Both the position numbers and the translations under genes were made by a program. Shown piece after piece: positions 10,108-22,388 of a stretch of 64,000 nucleotides of DNA. The stretch covers positions 44,632,470 to 44,696,469 of the forward strand of contig OZ022345.1 of assembly GCA_963989245.1 (NCBI GenBank), in the 5' to 3' direction. Every line of letters starts with the position of its first letter. Position 1 is the first letter of the stretch. The stretch is from Nansenia antarctica (Eukaryota > Chordata > Actinopteri > Argentiniformes > Microstomatidae). A model generated the notes under the pieces. The model had not been told where the DNA came from and ran no database searches. It saw only the letters and a list, made by a program, of their open reading frames with translations.

Positions 10108-12001
10108 TAATAAGTATAGTTATTCTGTCATGACTGAAGTCAGTGTGATAATGACGTCAGCTGTCTGTCTCGTTAACACGTTGCTGATTCAAGACTGAGG
10201 ACTGTTTCATCACATTTCAAAAATCTTATTTGAACGTGCACAAACCCTCATGGACAACCGTGTCTGAATAGAGGCTGGTAAAGATTATATTATTATATTA
10301 TATTCTGCAAGCTGCAACTGTCGTGCAACAATGTTGATAAGACAGATGTACCATGGTCGCTAACTAGCTAGCTAGCTATGAAGTCAATGTCAATGCTGGG
10401 TTAGGGTTAGTTAACCTAGGTTAGGTTGGTTAGGGTTAGTTAACCTAGGTTAGGTTGGTTAGGGTTAGTTAACCTAGGTTAGTTAGGGTTACGGTTATAA
10501 GGTTACTCGCTGAAGTGTGAGAACAGCGACTTAAAAACCACTGCCAATACGTGTCTTTATTTGACTTCTCTCTCGTGAATCGACTTGGCTGAACTGTTAT
10601 TCAAGTAGTGAGTAAGTTGCTTTGCATCCATGTAACCTGTGGGACACTAGGACCTAGGGGTTCAGAGCCAGCCTATAAGGGAAGTCCCGGGAGACTTCAG
10701 AACTCACGTTTGTTCCCGTCGAGCACATGTGTGGAGAGCCGAGTTTGGAAGTGGTTGTGAGGTGAGGAGTATTGTAATGTGTTTGGTGAATGTTTGCTTA
10801 TTTCTGTATTGTATGGGATGAGGGTTTAGGAAGGCCTAATCACCACTTTGCACTTTGTATCCTAGGCTGCACAGCCACTGTTTTTCCTCCATAGTTTTAG
10901 CCTGTTGTTATTTTATAATGTTTATACTTGAGCTGTAACTCTGTGCCTCAGATAGGAGAAATTGAGCCCTGTGATAACGTGCCACTGAAGCAGTCTTTTG
11001 TTTATGGTCCACTTTGATTGTAGTGTTGTGATTTTGTGCACTTTTACCATTGCTGTGATGATTTATATTTGTTAGATGTGTTTTGGTTGACCTTTGATTG
11101 ATTGATTGATTGAAAACTTTATTAGAAGATTTGCAGAAGTAGGTACATGAAATTACATATTACATACAAGGTCAACTAACAGGATAAAAACCCAAGAAAG
11201 CCACTGGCTTATTTCAATTGGGGTCCTTGATTCTCAATTCATCGTTACATGTAAGACAGACAAAAAAAACTAGTACTATCTACAAGATAATACAGACAAA
11301 TAACTAGTACTATCTACAAGATAAACATATATCCATCATGGGAAGAACAATACAACAAAACATAAGGTATGTACAGCGGGTAGGACAGGTGGGGACATAC
11401 ACCACAGGTGGGGGCGGGGGACAAAACACAAAGTATGTACAGTGACGTGTGATAGTGGTGTGTATTGCTTGGCACTCTGTGCCCATATTCTGCGCATGAC
11501 ACAATATTACAGTGGCATCTTTGTCCTACCTTTAATCACATTAATTTGGCTCATTTTATATGCCTTTGAAATTGGTATAAAAATAAAGAACATTTGTGAT
11601 TTACAGAAGCCTCTGTGTACCCTCTTCCTTCATTGGAAACTCTGTGTGGGAACTAGTTAGTGTGTATTTGGAGTGTACACCAGTTGGAGGGTTTCTCCCC
11701 TTTAAAGAGAATGGCGTTGTCACCCATCTAACCATTAAGGTTACACATAGAAGACACTATTGGCCAACAAAATGGATGGTTAACTTTCTTCTCTAAATTG
11801 CTTTGCAGATTCGAGTTGACTTGGTTGGACTTAAAAAATAATACCTTAAAAAAAGAAAAGAACAGGTCGTGAGTAACTACTAGCAGCCTAAGAAACATGG
11901 GTTTAATTTGATTGTCACTATAACATTTTGAAATGTTGTTAGGTTTGTACTAAAGTATCTGTTCTCCTCATCTCTCCTTGGTCTGACAGTTGACAGGCAG
12001 G
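10045..12001. other. Region upstream of tdrd5: repeats, no coding exon found
   Basis: Holds a TA microsatellite (about 10077-10103) and three copies of a 29-30-bp unit built on GGTTAGGGTTAGTTAACC (10399-10490). A possible non-coding first exon of tdrd5 lies around 10650-10760, ending before GTGAGG, but this is a guess. From about 11100 to 11300 there is an ATTGATTGATTG tract followed by TTTATTAGAAG-type LINE/SINE tail sequence and a short AACTAGTACTATCTACAAG duplication. No protein domain is visible in any frame. Confidence 0.55.
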
Positions 12002-15000
12002 ATGACCCAAGACCAGAAGGTCTCGGGGCTGAAGAAGGAGGTGCGCTCCCTGCTCATATCAAGCAAGCTAGGCCTGTCCCTGGACCAACTGAAACAGGAC
12101 TACATCAACATGATGGGCCACCCTCTGCCTCTGAAGGCCCTGGGCTTCAGCAATGTGCTGGACATGATGATGGCGATGCCTGACGTGGTGAACGTGAGGT
12201 ATTTGAGAGACGGCAGCTTGGTGTTGAAAGGTAAGCCCAGTCTTATACTTTGACCTGCACAGAGCACATGTATGAAATGAAAAACAATGACTTCATTCCA
12301 TCCAATCCCTTTGCTTCTCTTTTTCCTCCCATCCCTTGTTCCCTCTGCAGCGGTTGTGGACGACAGCACCAGAGGCATGGGGGAGCTGGTGGCCAGGCAG
12401 CGCAACCTCAGAAAGCGCTACAGAAAGCCGTCCTCCATGGCGCCGCCCCGGCGGGCCCCCGCGCCCCCGGCCCTGCCTGCTCAGCTCCGGGCCCAGCTCG
12501 GCCAGCTGCTCACCCAGGGGCCCGTTGGCCTGTCAGAGCTGGAGGCTGGCTTCGCCCGACGCTTCGGCCGCTCGCTGCGCGTCACCGACTACGGCTTCTA
12601 CTCCGTCACAGAGATGCTGGCGGCGGCAGCTGACCTGGTGGCGATCAAGCAGAGCCAGACGGGCTCCCTGCTGGCCCTAAAGGTGGCGCCTGCCATGGGG
12701 CCGCTGGCGGGGCAGGTCGGGGTGTCGATGGCGCCACGGGTGACGACACCAGGGAGAACGGGACAGATAAAGCCACCTCCACCACAGCAGAATCCCTCAA
12801 CAGACACAGCTGTGAGGCCGGTAGGAGACACAGGTGGGTTGATGCTGCAGTGGATATAGTATAGTGTAGTATAGTATATATATAGTATAGTATGTATATA
12901 GTATAGTGTAGTATAGTGCAGATATATCTGTGTAGACAGATAAGATGGTATGTTTTCTGTTCAACATTGGTTTTTCTTCACATTTCTTAAAACATCTCTC
13001 AATGTATCCGTTTCAAGCACCTGATGTGAAAGCAGGAATACATCATCAATATTGCAATTGTTTAGCACTTGTGTCCATACTGCTCATTCAGTGTCCCTGT
13101 TTTCTACCGTTAACTATACATGGCCATGAGGGTGTGGTGTTTTAGTGGATGGTGAGTTGGATTGGTGATCAGAAGGTCATGAGTTCAAATCCCACCTGGG
13201 AACACCACCACTAGTAGGCCCTTGAGTAAGACCTGGGAACACCACCACTAGTAGGCCCTTGAGTAAGGCACTTAGCCCTAATTTACTGTGTCTCTATAAT
13301 CTGTAATTGTAAGTCGCTTTGGATAAAAGCGTCTGCTAAATAGTTAAAAAGTAAAATGCATCCTATCGATTCTGTTCAGCTAATCCCACTGCATTCCCAC
13401 ATTCTTGAGAGCCATGTGTCCCATCGGGGGGAAGGGTCATGTGAAGATAGGGGCAGAACTGAGTACTGTATCTTATAGCAGAACTGAGTACTGTATCTTA
13501 TAGCAGAACTGAGTACTGTATCTTATAGCAGAACTGAGTACTGTATCTTATAGCAGAACTTAGTACTGTATCTTATAGCTGAACTGAGTACTGTATCTTA
13601 TAGCAGAACTGAGTACTGTATCTTATAGCAGAACTGAGTACTGTATCTTATAGCAGAACTGAGGACTGTATCTTATAGCAGAACTGAGTACTGTATCTTC
13701 TAGCTCATGGTCTTGTAGAAACGCAGCACCCTGATGTTTTTGGCCAGGGGCTGTAGAGGCCGACAGCCCCACAGATGCTGAGCAGGGTGAAGGTCTGAAC
13801 CCCTCCAGCCAAGGCTGCCATCTCAGCTGTGGGGCGTCGCCCTGGGAGGGCCGGAGAGAGGAGGAGGAGGAGGAGGAGGAGGGCGAGGAGGAGGGCGAGG
13901 AGGAGGAGGACTCTGCCTCCAATGACACAGACTTGAAGTCAGAGACAGACCTCCGCTTCACCACCAAGACCTTCCAACAGGTGAGAGAAGAGACCCATCT
14001 GACTCTAAGATGGACTTCTTCTGGTCTAAGAAGACATGGGCAGCTGGTATGTCTGACTCAGGTCTAAGAAGACATGGGCAGCTGGTATGTCCTACTTGCC
14101 CTTTTGTTCAAGGTGTAATCCATAGCTTCTATGCCCCCTGCAGAAGCTGGACAAATTCATAGACAATTGAGGCTGAAACCAAAATGCATTCACAAGAATA
14201 GATGTGATCACCTGTCTGTCTGATCACCTGTCTGTCTGATCACCTGTATGTCTGATCACCTGTCTGTCTGATCACCTGTCTGTCTGATCACCTGTCTGTC
14301 TGATCACCTGTCTGTCTGATCACCTGTCTGTCTGATCACCTGTCTGTCTGATCACTTGTATGTCTGATCACCTGTATGTCTGATCACCTGTATGTCTGTG
14401 ATCACCTGTATGTCTGATCACCTGTCTGTCTGATCACTTGTATGTCTGATCACCTGTATGTCTGATCACCTGTACATCTTCTTTAGAGATTGTAAATCTT
14501 AGAGAACCTTCATTCAGTCCTCAAAGCCTCTTTGTGGTGACACAAGTAAAAACACAAGTGTGTGTGTGTGTGTCCAGGTCCGGTCCAGTCCTGGGAAGGT
14601 GGTTCCTCTGGACGCCCTGCGGGGTCAGCGCTTGAGGGCTCCCACGCGCAGGGGCCCCCGGGGGCTGATATCTGTGCTGGTGGAGCATGTGGAGTCACCC
14701 AGCAACTTTTACATCCGCTTCAATGAGACCCAGGAGGCCCGCGCCCTGGTGGACATGATGATGAAGATGAGGTGAGGAGACGGTGCCGCTCAGACCGGGA
14801 AGGAAACATGAACAGGAAATGAATGGTTGCCTTGGTTGTAGTCATGCATCAGATGATCAGATCTCTTATCAGGTCTAATATCTCAGGTAACCACATGAAT
14901 GACATAGTAGCTGGAACGTAACCCTATGGTTAGATCAGAGTACTGCATCTTCACTGGTTAAATAGAACCATGAATAGAATAAAAAAATAAATAATAATAA

Positions 15001-16709
15001 TTATTCCTTCTTCTAGCATTGCGACTGCCAATGGCCTAGCATAGATCTTAGCATAGATGATTTTTTCTTTCAATGACTGATGGATAGATGATTCACTTAA
15101 ATGTATTTGTTTGAAGTCACTTTGGATAGAGGTGTAAAGTAGCCCAATGCTGTCAGAGTTTGTGGGACCATGTCTTCCTCCTAGGAGCTGCTACACCTGT
15201 CCTGAGGTGGCGGAGCGCTACGCCCTTCCCTCAGGCTTCGTGCGTCAGGGCCAGGTGTGCTGCGTGGATCCCAGAGACATGTGGTTCTACCGCGTTGTCG
15301 TCCACCGCATCCTCAGCCAGACCCAGGTGGAGGTCTACTACGTGGACTATGGGGACCTCACCACTGTGGACAGGACCCGCCTCAAGTTCCTCAAGTAGGC
15401 TTCTTCTGGTCCAGTTCAGACAGACAGACAGCAATGTAGACAAGTAGGCTTCTTCTGGTCCAGTTCAGACAGACAGACAGCAATGTAGACAAGTAGGGTT
15501 CTTCTGGTCCAGTTCAGACAGTATGCATCAATGAAAGTCAATGGGCCGGTTTCACAGACAAGGCTTACGGCGTCAGTCCTGAATGCGTGTGTCTCACGAC
15601 CAAAGCGTGAGACTTGGCAGCTCTGTGTGTAGGTGTTCACTCTGTGTTTCATTGTAGCTTGGCTCTCTAAAATAAAGCTGATGTTGAGAAGCTGTATGTG
15701 ACAAGAAAGCAGTCTGACCCGTAACAATGTCGTACTGTGTCCGTATGGTTTGGGTCGACACCATAGTGTGGGAGACTGCTTCTCGCCACATACTGTAGTG
15801 TGAAGTCAATGTTGCGTAAATGTGACGGTCATTTTGATGACAAGTGTTTAGACCTCCTTGTCTGTGTTGCTGTCGTCTCCCTCCATCTCTCTGGTTTCTC
15901 ACCCCAAGGTCTTGTTACTCTGAGCTCCCGGCACAAGCAGTCCCCTCATCGCTCACTGGAATCAAGCCAATGGGTGTAAGGCTCCACACAATCTCATATC
16001 ACTCTTATTGACCACCAATCTCCCCAAGCTTTTAACACTGTACTGTTCCCATAGTCCCATTGACTTCCATAACCCACATTTACATTCAGGATAGCACTCT
16101 CCCATTCAAAGCGCTTTGAGTTGCATTCATGTACGAAAGGCGCCATATAAATAAAGTTTTACTTTACTTTACTTACTTATATTAATATATTAAAAGCCAG
16201 TGTTTTGGTGTTCCAGGGCAGTTGGAGTTGGAACGCCACCAGCTCCTTCCAGAAGCTGTGCTGTGAGCGCCCCCTGGTGGGAGCCCTGGACAGCTATCAC
16301 ACAGACTTTCTGCAGGTCTTCCTGTGTGACACAAACACAGAGGAGGATGTGTACATTCACAGTGTCCTGCAGAGCCAGGGCCACGGGATCTCCTGTCCCC
16401 CTGCAGTCAACTCAGAGGTCAGTAAGGCACACACACATACACACACACACACTTGCATACACATACTGTATATATCCATTCAACAACAATGATCCATTGC
16501 ATTCATCCATTTATTCTGATATATTCTTATTTCTCCTTTCAGCTGTGTGACCAGTTCAACCCTGTGACCCTCTATCTGGGAGAAGGTGTGTTTGATGAAG
16601 GAATGGAAGTGGACATGGACATGGACCAAACCCCAGAGCCCTGCACCCAAACCTCTGACACACCCCAGGTGAAGAGCTCCCCTTTCCCCATTCTAACAAT
16701 ACTCACACC

Positions 16710-16741
<32 letters not shown>

Positions 16742-18197
16742 GTACAATAGATACAAGCTTTCTTCATATAACATATCATTGTTAGATGTGCTATTTCTGT
16801 GAGGGTGCATGTGGTGAGCGATACGTGTGTTTTAGGCTGCAACCCGCCCTGCTGTCGGGATTAAAGATGAAGTGGAGGAGCTACTTGACCTCCCAGAGCT
16901 GGAGTACATCGGGGTGACGTCAAGGCCCAAGTAGGACCACTGACCCTGTATCACGCCCTCAGATTGAACAAGAGTGTGAATGTGTACAATAGATAATGCA
17001 TGTCTATTAAAAGTAAATCAATTTGATTATTACTTTTGAAAAAGGGTCTTAGATGGGGGTCAGGGGAGAGTTATGGCTGCTAGGGGGGTTTTAGGACGGC
17101 TTTTAAGGCCCATTCCCGATTCCCTTCCCTACGGCTCGTTTTGGAGTGCTGCTCACTTTGGAGCCAAGGCCTCTGAACAGAGCCACAAGGCCACAAGGCC
17201 ACAAGAACAGAACAGAGCCACAACAGAACAGAGCCACAAGAACAGAAGCCACAAGGCTTGAACAGAGCCACAAGGCGTGGTTGAAATCTTTCCCAATTAA
17301 ATGGGACAACCCTTCAAGACCCTGATGGGTCATCAGTAGTGTCATAGAAAAACATTGCTGTTAGTGATTCATTCACAATTTAAGTTTTACACTATCAATC
17401 GATCAAACACGTCAAATCAAGTCATCAAATAACAAATAACAATGCTTCATTATCAGACCATGACAGAATAACAGTGCTCTGTAGGCTATCAACTGTGCTC
17501 CTACCGTGCCAGTCTGCACTGATATAGGACAACCGTGCAACAACTTCGTGGCTTTAGTTAAATTCGGGTGTCATATGCCATCAAAGGGGGGAAATACAAC
17601 ATGGAAATATGTCAAAATGCATGACTATCATGCCCAAATCAGCCGTAAAATATGTAACATTAGGTAGATAACGTTAGTAGACACGGAGCGCAGTTTTAGT
17701 TTAATAAGTGCAATAGCGTCATATGCCATCAAAGGGGGGAAATGCGACATGAAATGTTAAAATGCACCACTATCATGCACAAAACATGTAACGTCAGATA
17801 GATAACATTAGACACAGAACTTTTCATAATGCACTTCCAACTTTTGTTTACACTTATGTGAATCTGCCTTTTTATTAGGGACAGAAATGATCCTGGAAGA
17901 CATTTTCAGAAATGTCTTAAATAAATACGCTTCTGTCCTTGCTAGTTTGTAAGCTTTGGGTTGCCATGGAAATGAGAGCATGACTGACATGATGGAAGTT
18001 TATCAAACTTGCTACTAAAGGTCTATAATTAGTATGAGTCCTGAGCTATTCTTTTTCTCCCTCTGCTCTACAGGAAGAGCTCAGACGAGGCTGATCTGGT
18101 TCCGGCCCGTGAGGCAAACACTCGCTGTCCTCAGCTGGTCATAACCTTCTATGAGGAGAGGCTCAGGTGGCAGGATGGGAATCACCAGGCAGGATGA
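12002..18197 (+). CDS. tdrd5: Tudor domain-containing protein 5 (ten coding exons)
   Basis: Germline RNP-granule protein of the piRNA pathway (family knowledge). Exons that join in phase: 12002-12230, 12351-12833, 13748-13980, 14578-14771, 15185-15394, 15909-15975, 16217-16417, 16543-16668, 16836-16930 and 18074-18197. They total 1962 nt, or 653 residues plus stop, and every junction keeps GT-AG and frame. A LOTUS/OST-HTH domain lies at about residues 5-75 (KKEVRSLLISSKLGLSL) and a second at about 118-187 (FARRFGRSLRVTDYGFY). A run of Glu covers about 285-303, and an extended Tudor domain about 335-455 with YRVVVHRIL and VYYVDYGDLTTVD. The start ATG at 12002 fits the family N-terminus. Mammalian TDRD5 is longer with three LOTUS domains; I could not find a third here. 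Confidence 0.88.
12840..12925. repeat. TATAG-type simple repeat in tdrd5 intron
   Basis: Irregular ATAGTATAGTGTAG repeats directly downstream of the second coding exon. No function is evident. Confidence 0.8.
13128..13355 (+). mobile_element. tRNA-derived SINE (copy 1), in tdrd5 intron
   Basis: A tRNA-like head with a B-box-type GAGTTCAAATCCC and a 3' part ending CTTTGGATAAAAGCGTCTGC, the conserved tail of a common teleost SINE group. The CACCACTAGTAGGCCCTTGAG segment is internally duplicated. It would have been transcribed by RNA polymerase III and mobilised by a partner LINE. Confidence 0.8.
13450..13703. repeat. 25-bp minisatellite in tdrd5 intron
   Basis: About ten copies of a unit reading GAACTGAGTACTGTATCTTA plus five bases. 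The array stops about 45 bp before the acceptor of the third coding exon, so it occupies the branch-point neighbourhood. Confidence 0.9.
14205..14476. repeat. 16-bp minisatellite in tdrd5 intron
   Basis: About seventeen copies of GATCACCTGTCTGTCT with TGTATG variants, located 100 bp before the Tudor-domain exon. Confidence 0.95.
15389..15520. repeat. About 50-bp tandem triplication of a tdrd5 splice donor
   Basis: The segment CAAGTAGGCTTCTTCTGG, with the following GTCCAGTTCAGACAGACAG, occurs three times, the third copy slightly altered. The first copy includes the donor of the fifth coding exon (GTAGGC at 15395), so two more near-identical donor-like sites follow in the intron. Confidence 0.9.
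16930..18073. other. Last tdrd5 intron: repeats only
   Basis: Contains a CCACAAGG/AACAGAGCC tandem array (about 17180-17280). It also has an imperfect direct repeat of about 110 bp (near 17569-17690 and 17719-17820) that includes GTCATATGCCATCAAAGG in both copies. No additional coding exon was recognised. Confidence 0.7.
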
Positions 18198-18336
18198 GTC
18201 ACAGTAGCACCCCATCACCTGATAAATGTCCCCGTGGCCCTGTTCCTGCCTCCGGACTGTTCTCATATTAGGACTGTTTTCAGTGCGTCTCTTCCCACCG
18301 CCCCCCCCCATGTTATTTACATATCTTTAGCTGTTC

Positions 18337-18342
18337 AATAAA
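18337..18342 (+). terminator. Polyadenylation signal of tdrd5
   Basis: AATAAA, 140 bases past the tdrd5 stop codon, with TTTTATGC and a T-rich stretch after it. It is the first canonical hexamer downstream of the stop. Confidence 0.75.
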
Positions 18343-18488
18343 GGTTTTATGCTTCATTTTACCCTCTCTGTCTGGTCTCTTGTGTGTTTTCACTATGAAA
18401 GTGACATGGACCCTGACCTCTCTAGTTACATTGGTGATTACATACTGCAACGCTTCTTTTGCCACCTTTCATATGAAGGAAGACTGGG

Positions 18489-18680
18489 GTAGTGGTGGTC
18501 TAGTGGTAGTGAGTTGGACTTGTGATCCGAAGGTTGTGAGTTCAAATCCCGCCTGAAACCACACCACTACTAGTGTGCCCTTGGGTAAGGCACTTAGCCC
18601 TCAGTTACCCCAGGTGGAATGTCCCTGTAATTCGTAATTGTAAGTCGCTTTGGATAAAAGCGTCTGCTAAATGGCAAAAT
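18489..18680 (+). mobile_element. tRNA-derived SINE (copy 2)
   Basis: Head TGGTCTAGTGGTAGTGAG (A-box-like) and GTTCAAATCCCGCC (B-box-like), ending TTGGATAAAAGCGTCTGC. Same family as the copies at 13128 and 22087. It lies 150 bases past the tdrd5 polyadenylation signal. Confidence 0.85.
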
Positions 18681-18984
18681 TATTATTTATTAGTTAAGAC
18701 TTTCTGCTGATCAGTGCCAACAGTCAACAAGTCGATTACCTGTTGGCTCAGGAGTCCCATGTCAGGAAAGGAGCATGACATAATAAAGTGCCCTCTGTTT
18801 GTCTTTGGAAAGTTGAAACGCTGAAATGGGAAAATCGGCATACACCTGTGACATGTATCATCGTCTACCGACACCGGTTCAATGTCACAACACAGTGGTG
18901 GTAGTACCAGCAGTGCCCAACAGATGGTGCTGCAGCTCCACTTTGAGCTAAACCATCCTCATGAAAAAAAAATCCTCTGAAAAA

Positions 18985-19115
18985 ACTAGAATCTTAGCAG
19001 TGATAAAATAGTCTGTCGTGTTAGTGGAGTTGGTAGATGGAGATGTTTCACCAAGGATAGTGTTGTGATGTGAAGTCAGGGCTGTAGAAGTAGCGCCTCT
19101 AAGGATTCTACAGTG
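18985..19115 (+). repeat. About 130-bp repeat, inverted partner at 23390-23515
   Basis: Includes GTGATGTGAAGTCAGGGC and AGTGGAGTTGGTAGATG. The reverse complement of 23390-23515 shows the same sequence at roughly 90 percent identity by eye. The partner sits just 3' of the MHC class I transmembrane exon, so this could be a relic of a second class I 3' end in the opposite orientation, or simply a dispersed repeat. Confidence 0.7.
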
Positions 19116-19157
19116 AACACAGACAGTTGGTGTCAGGTTTGAATAATTGGGATGCTG

Positions 19158-19194
<37 letters not shown>

Positions 19195-20379
19195 AGATCC
19201 TGGATCTGTTGTTATGGTGACACACACTGACCTCCATCTGAACCAGCAAGGACATTATCAGGACTGATACTACGGACGTTTATTTATTACCATGTGATCA
19301 TGATGTACACTTCTGACTGTGACATGATAGTCTGATCGATGCTGTTCTCAGGATGAAGACACACGTTGAAGGTGATGGTTTTAATGGACATTGTATTGTC
19401 ATTTATTTTGAGTAATATTACCAAAAACATTTTTCATTTAAAATGTCCTTTAAACCACCCATTGTACAGATTTACACACAATTTAGTTCCCAAGAACAGT
19501 TTCTCTCCCTACTGATACAGACACAATAGAATCACACAAACCCACTAGAATAACCCTCTCCCTCAGGACTATAAACCCACTAGAATAACCCTCTCCCTCA
19601 GGACTATAAACCCACTAGAATAACCCTCTCCTACAGGACTATAAAAGTGTAAAGACTGGAGATGATGGTGTTGACACCATGAGTATCAGAACTAGACAAT
19701 GACAGAGCAGAGCATCACTGGACCCCGAGGAGCCTGCAGCAACACCGCCACAGACACAATCTGTTGGACCAGAATAGTTTGATACCAATCATGTTTCTGT
19801 CAATATTTTAACAACATAGATTAGAAAAACAGGTTTATCCAGGTTGTCAATGTAGCAGAGTGCAGATAATCTCACAGGCAAGGCAATTGCACATTTCATA
19901 CAACAGGGACAATTCAAAAAGCTTTACATACAGCATTAAAGAAAATACAGCTAGAGGAGAATAGTAAGAAAATAAAAATGACAAGAATATATCTATATAT
20001 AGAGAAAATAAATAGATAAACATTTAACAAGATAATAGACAATGAATAAAAAGATATAGATAAAAGTGTTATGTCTCTCAGAGAGATGAACATATGCCAA
20101 CATATAAACATATGTTTAAGTTATCCTCATATAACATATCAGTGTGTCGGTCGAGAGAGGACCACTTCTCAGACGCTCCACTATAGTACAGACATCTGTC
20201 TCTGGCTCTGGAGAGAAACTCACAACTACACAGAGAAGTTAACCAGACAGATAAGATAGCCAGACTGTGTTTACCACCTCAAATTAATTAATGTATGCCC
20301 AGCCAAATCCATGTTTAGAGGTAGCTAGCTAACATTACATTGATCATACTCGTAAGACTTTTCACTTTTCAAAAAATGC

Positions 20380-20640
20380 CGGTCGAGAGAGGACGCTGGC
20401 GTTGCTTTTTTTCGCCGCTTCTCTGCACGAAATCTAGATATACTTGCAGTATACAGAGTAGATTGTCCCACAATGACACTTATATTTAGATTTAGTAACC
20501 TAAAAAATGAATTAGACCCCTATACTTTGTTTTATTTCATTTTTTTGTTTCTCTTTATTTTACTACTTGATCTTTTCAGTTTGTAAAGCATCTTTGAGTG
20601 TCTAGAAAAGCGCTATATCTAATGTATTATTATGAATATT
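20380..20640 (+). mobile_element. SINE-like repeat, family B (copy 1)
   Basis: Shares with 34352-34590 and 36780-37025 a body containing GCAGTATACAGAGTAGATTG, a run of T and TTTTATTTTACTACT. The tail contains TTTGTAAAGC, CTTTGAGTG and AGAAAAGCGCTATAT followed by ATT repeats. No tRNA head was recognised, so it may be a LINE tail or a 5'-shortened SINE. Confidence 0.65.
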
Positions 20641-22086
20641 AATAAACCTCTGCACCTTGTATAAGTATCCTCCACCACACAGGATTAAGGTGTCAGATTA
20701 TCACAGGTAGTAGCTGCATGTACGAATATTTCAAGACGTCAGCTCCGACCTTGGCTTGAAACACGAACTTTAATGATTTCCGATATTGATTTATATGAAG
20801 GAAGTATCTCACCCCCGCAAGAGATTTTGGATGAGCTCTCTAGAACTGTGACTGCTGATGGCACTTGTTCTTATGGAAGGTTTACTGGTGCTGACTGATG
20901 GACAGTTGATTCACTGACTGAGACAAATGTCCTTACTGTAAGTGTCTTTGGAGGAAAGCGTCTAATGACTGACTGCAGTGTGAATGTTAAACCTCTGGGT
21001 CAGCAGCTGTACTGTTCCATGACCAGACTGCTGCAGCTGAGGCTGGCTGAGCAGCTGCTAAAAGCTGGTGACATCATCACCTGGTGACATCATCAATGTT
21101 TCCCTCTGACAGGACAGTCAGATTACATTACATTTATTAAATGTAATTATTATTATTATTATTACCAATGATGATGATTATTATTCATTATTATTATATT
21201 TATTATGATTACTTATATTATTATAATATGTATTTTGTTATTGTAAAATTATTATTATTATTAATAATAATAATAATTATTATTATTATTAATAATAATA
21301 ATCCTTTATTTAAGGATTATATTGGGTATATATAGGGTATATTGAGACAGTAGCCTCTTTTTCAAATGAGCCCTGGCCAAGAAAAGCAATATATAAATAT
21401 ACAACATAAAATAACAACAGAAACAGTGAGCAGATACAGCCTATAAAAGATAAGTACATTTGCATGTATGATTCAAAGTCTCTGTAACACACAGTTTAAA
21501 GTCAGAGAGTGGGATGAACATGCTAAGTTTCAACTTTTTCTGATGTACATTCCACATTGATGGAGCATTGTAACAGAATGCAGTTTTACCAAATTCAGAT
21601 CTGACATTCCAAGTTATCTACATGAGGACTAAAATAAATATTTTCATCCAATAAAACCCCCAAATATTTATACACGCTACTCTCTCTATCTCTTGTCTTT
21701 GTAAGGTAATAATTGGTGACTCAGGTTGTACATTTTTTAGAAAGAGTGAACAGCATATATTAGTTTTTTTTGGAATTCAACACTAATTTTTACTTCTTAT
21801 TATGTATTATTTATTGTATATTTATTTATATTCTATATACAAATAAAAGTTATTATTATATTATTATTTCTGCCATCTGCTAATCAAGTGCAGTAATAAT
21901 AAGAGTTATGATCAGATACAGTGCTGTTTGAGAAAATCATGTTTTTGTGTCGAGGTGCATCTAATCTACGTCAGATGAGATTACTTCATATCCTCCTCCG
22001 GTCTCTGCTTCTCTCCTATGAGGACACACACACACATACACGGTCAATACTGAGTTCAGTGATGTAAGTAAGTAAGGTTTTTGTTT

Positions 22087-22388
22087 TTATTTTTACATTT
22101 TAACCATTTAGCAGACGCTTTTATCCAAACAACAGACAATTAGAGATTAACATGGTTCCAGTCTCCCTGGAGTAACTGAGGGCTAAGTGCCTTACTCAAG
22201 GGCACACTAGTGGTGGTGTTCCCAGGTCTTACTCAAGGACACACTAGTGGTGGTGTTCCCAGGTCTTACTCAAGAACACAGTAGTGGTGGTGTTCCCAGG
22301 TCTTACTCAAGGGCACACTAGTGGTGGTGTTCCCAGGTGGGATTTAAACTCATGACCTTCTGATCACCAGTCCAACTCACCATCCCCT
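22087..22388 (-). mobile_element. tRNA-derived SINE (copy 3, inverted, internally expanded)
   Basis: The plus strand shows GCAGACGCTTTTATCCAA, the complement of the SINE tail, and GTCCAACTCACCATCCCC, the complement of the tRNA-like head. Between them a 45-bp segment with GGTGGTGTTCCCAGGTC is repeated four times, so this copy is longer than its relatives. Confidence 0.75.

Noticed and set aside
10399..10490. Interstitial telomere tract
   Set aside because: GGGTTAG is present but the unit is a 29-30-bp repeat with GTTAACCTAGG, not a (TTAGGG)n run.
14205..14476. Regular GATCACCTGTCTGTCT array as a regulatory binding-site cluster
   Set aside because: Minisatellites of this sort are abundant in the window and nothing ties this one to a known factor.
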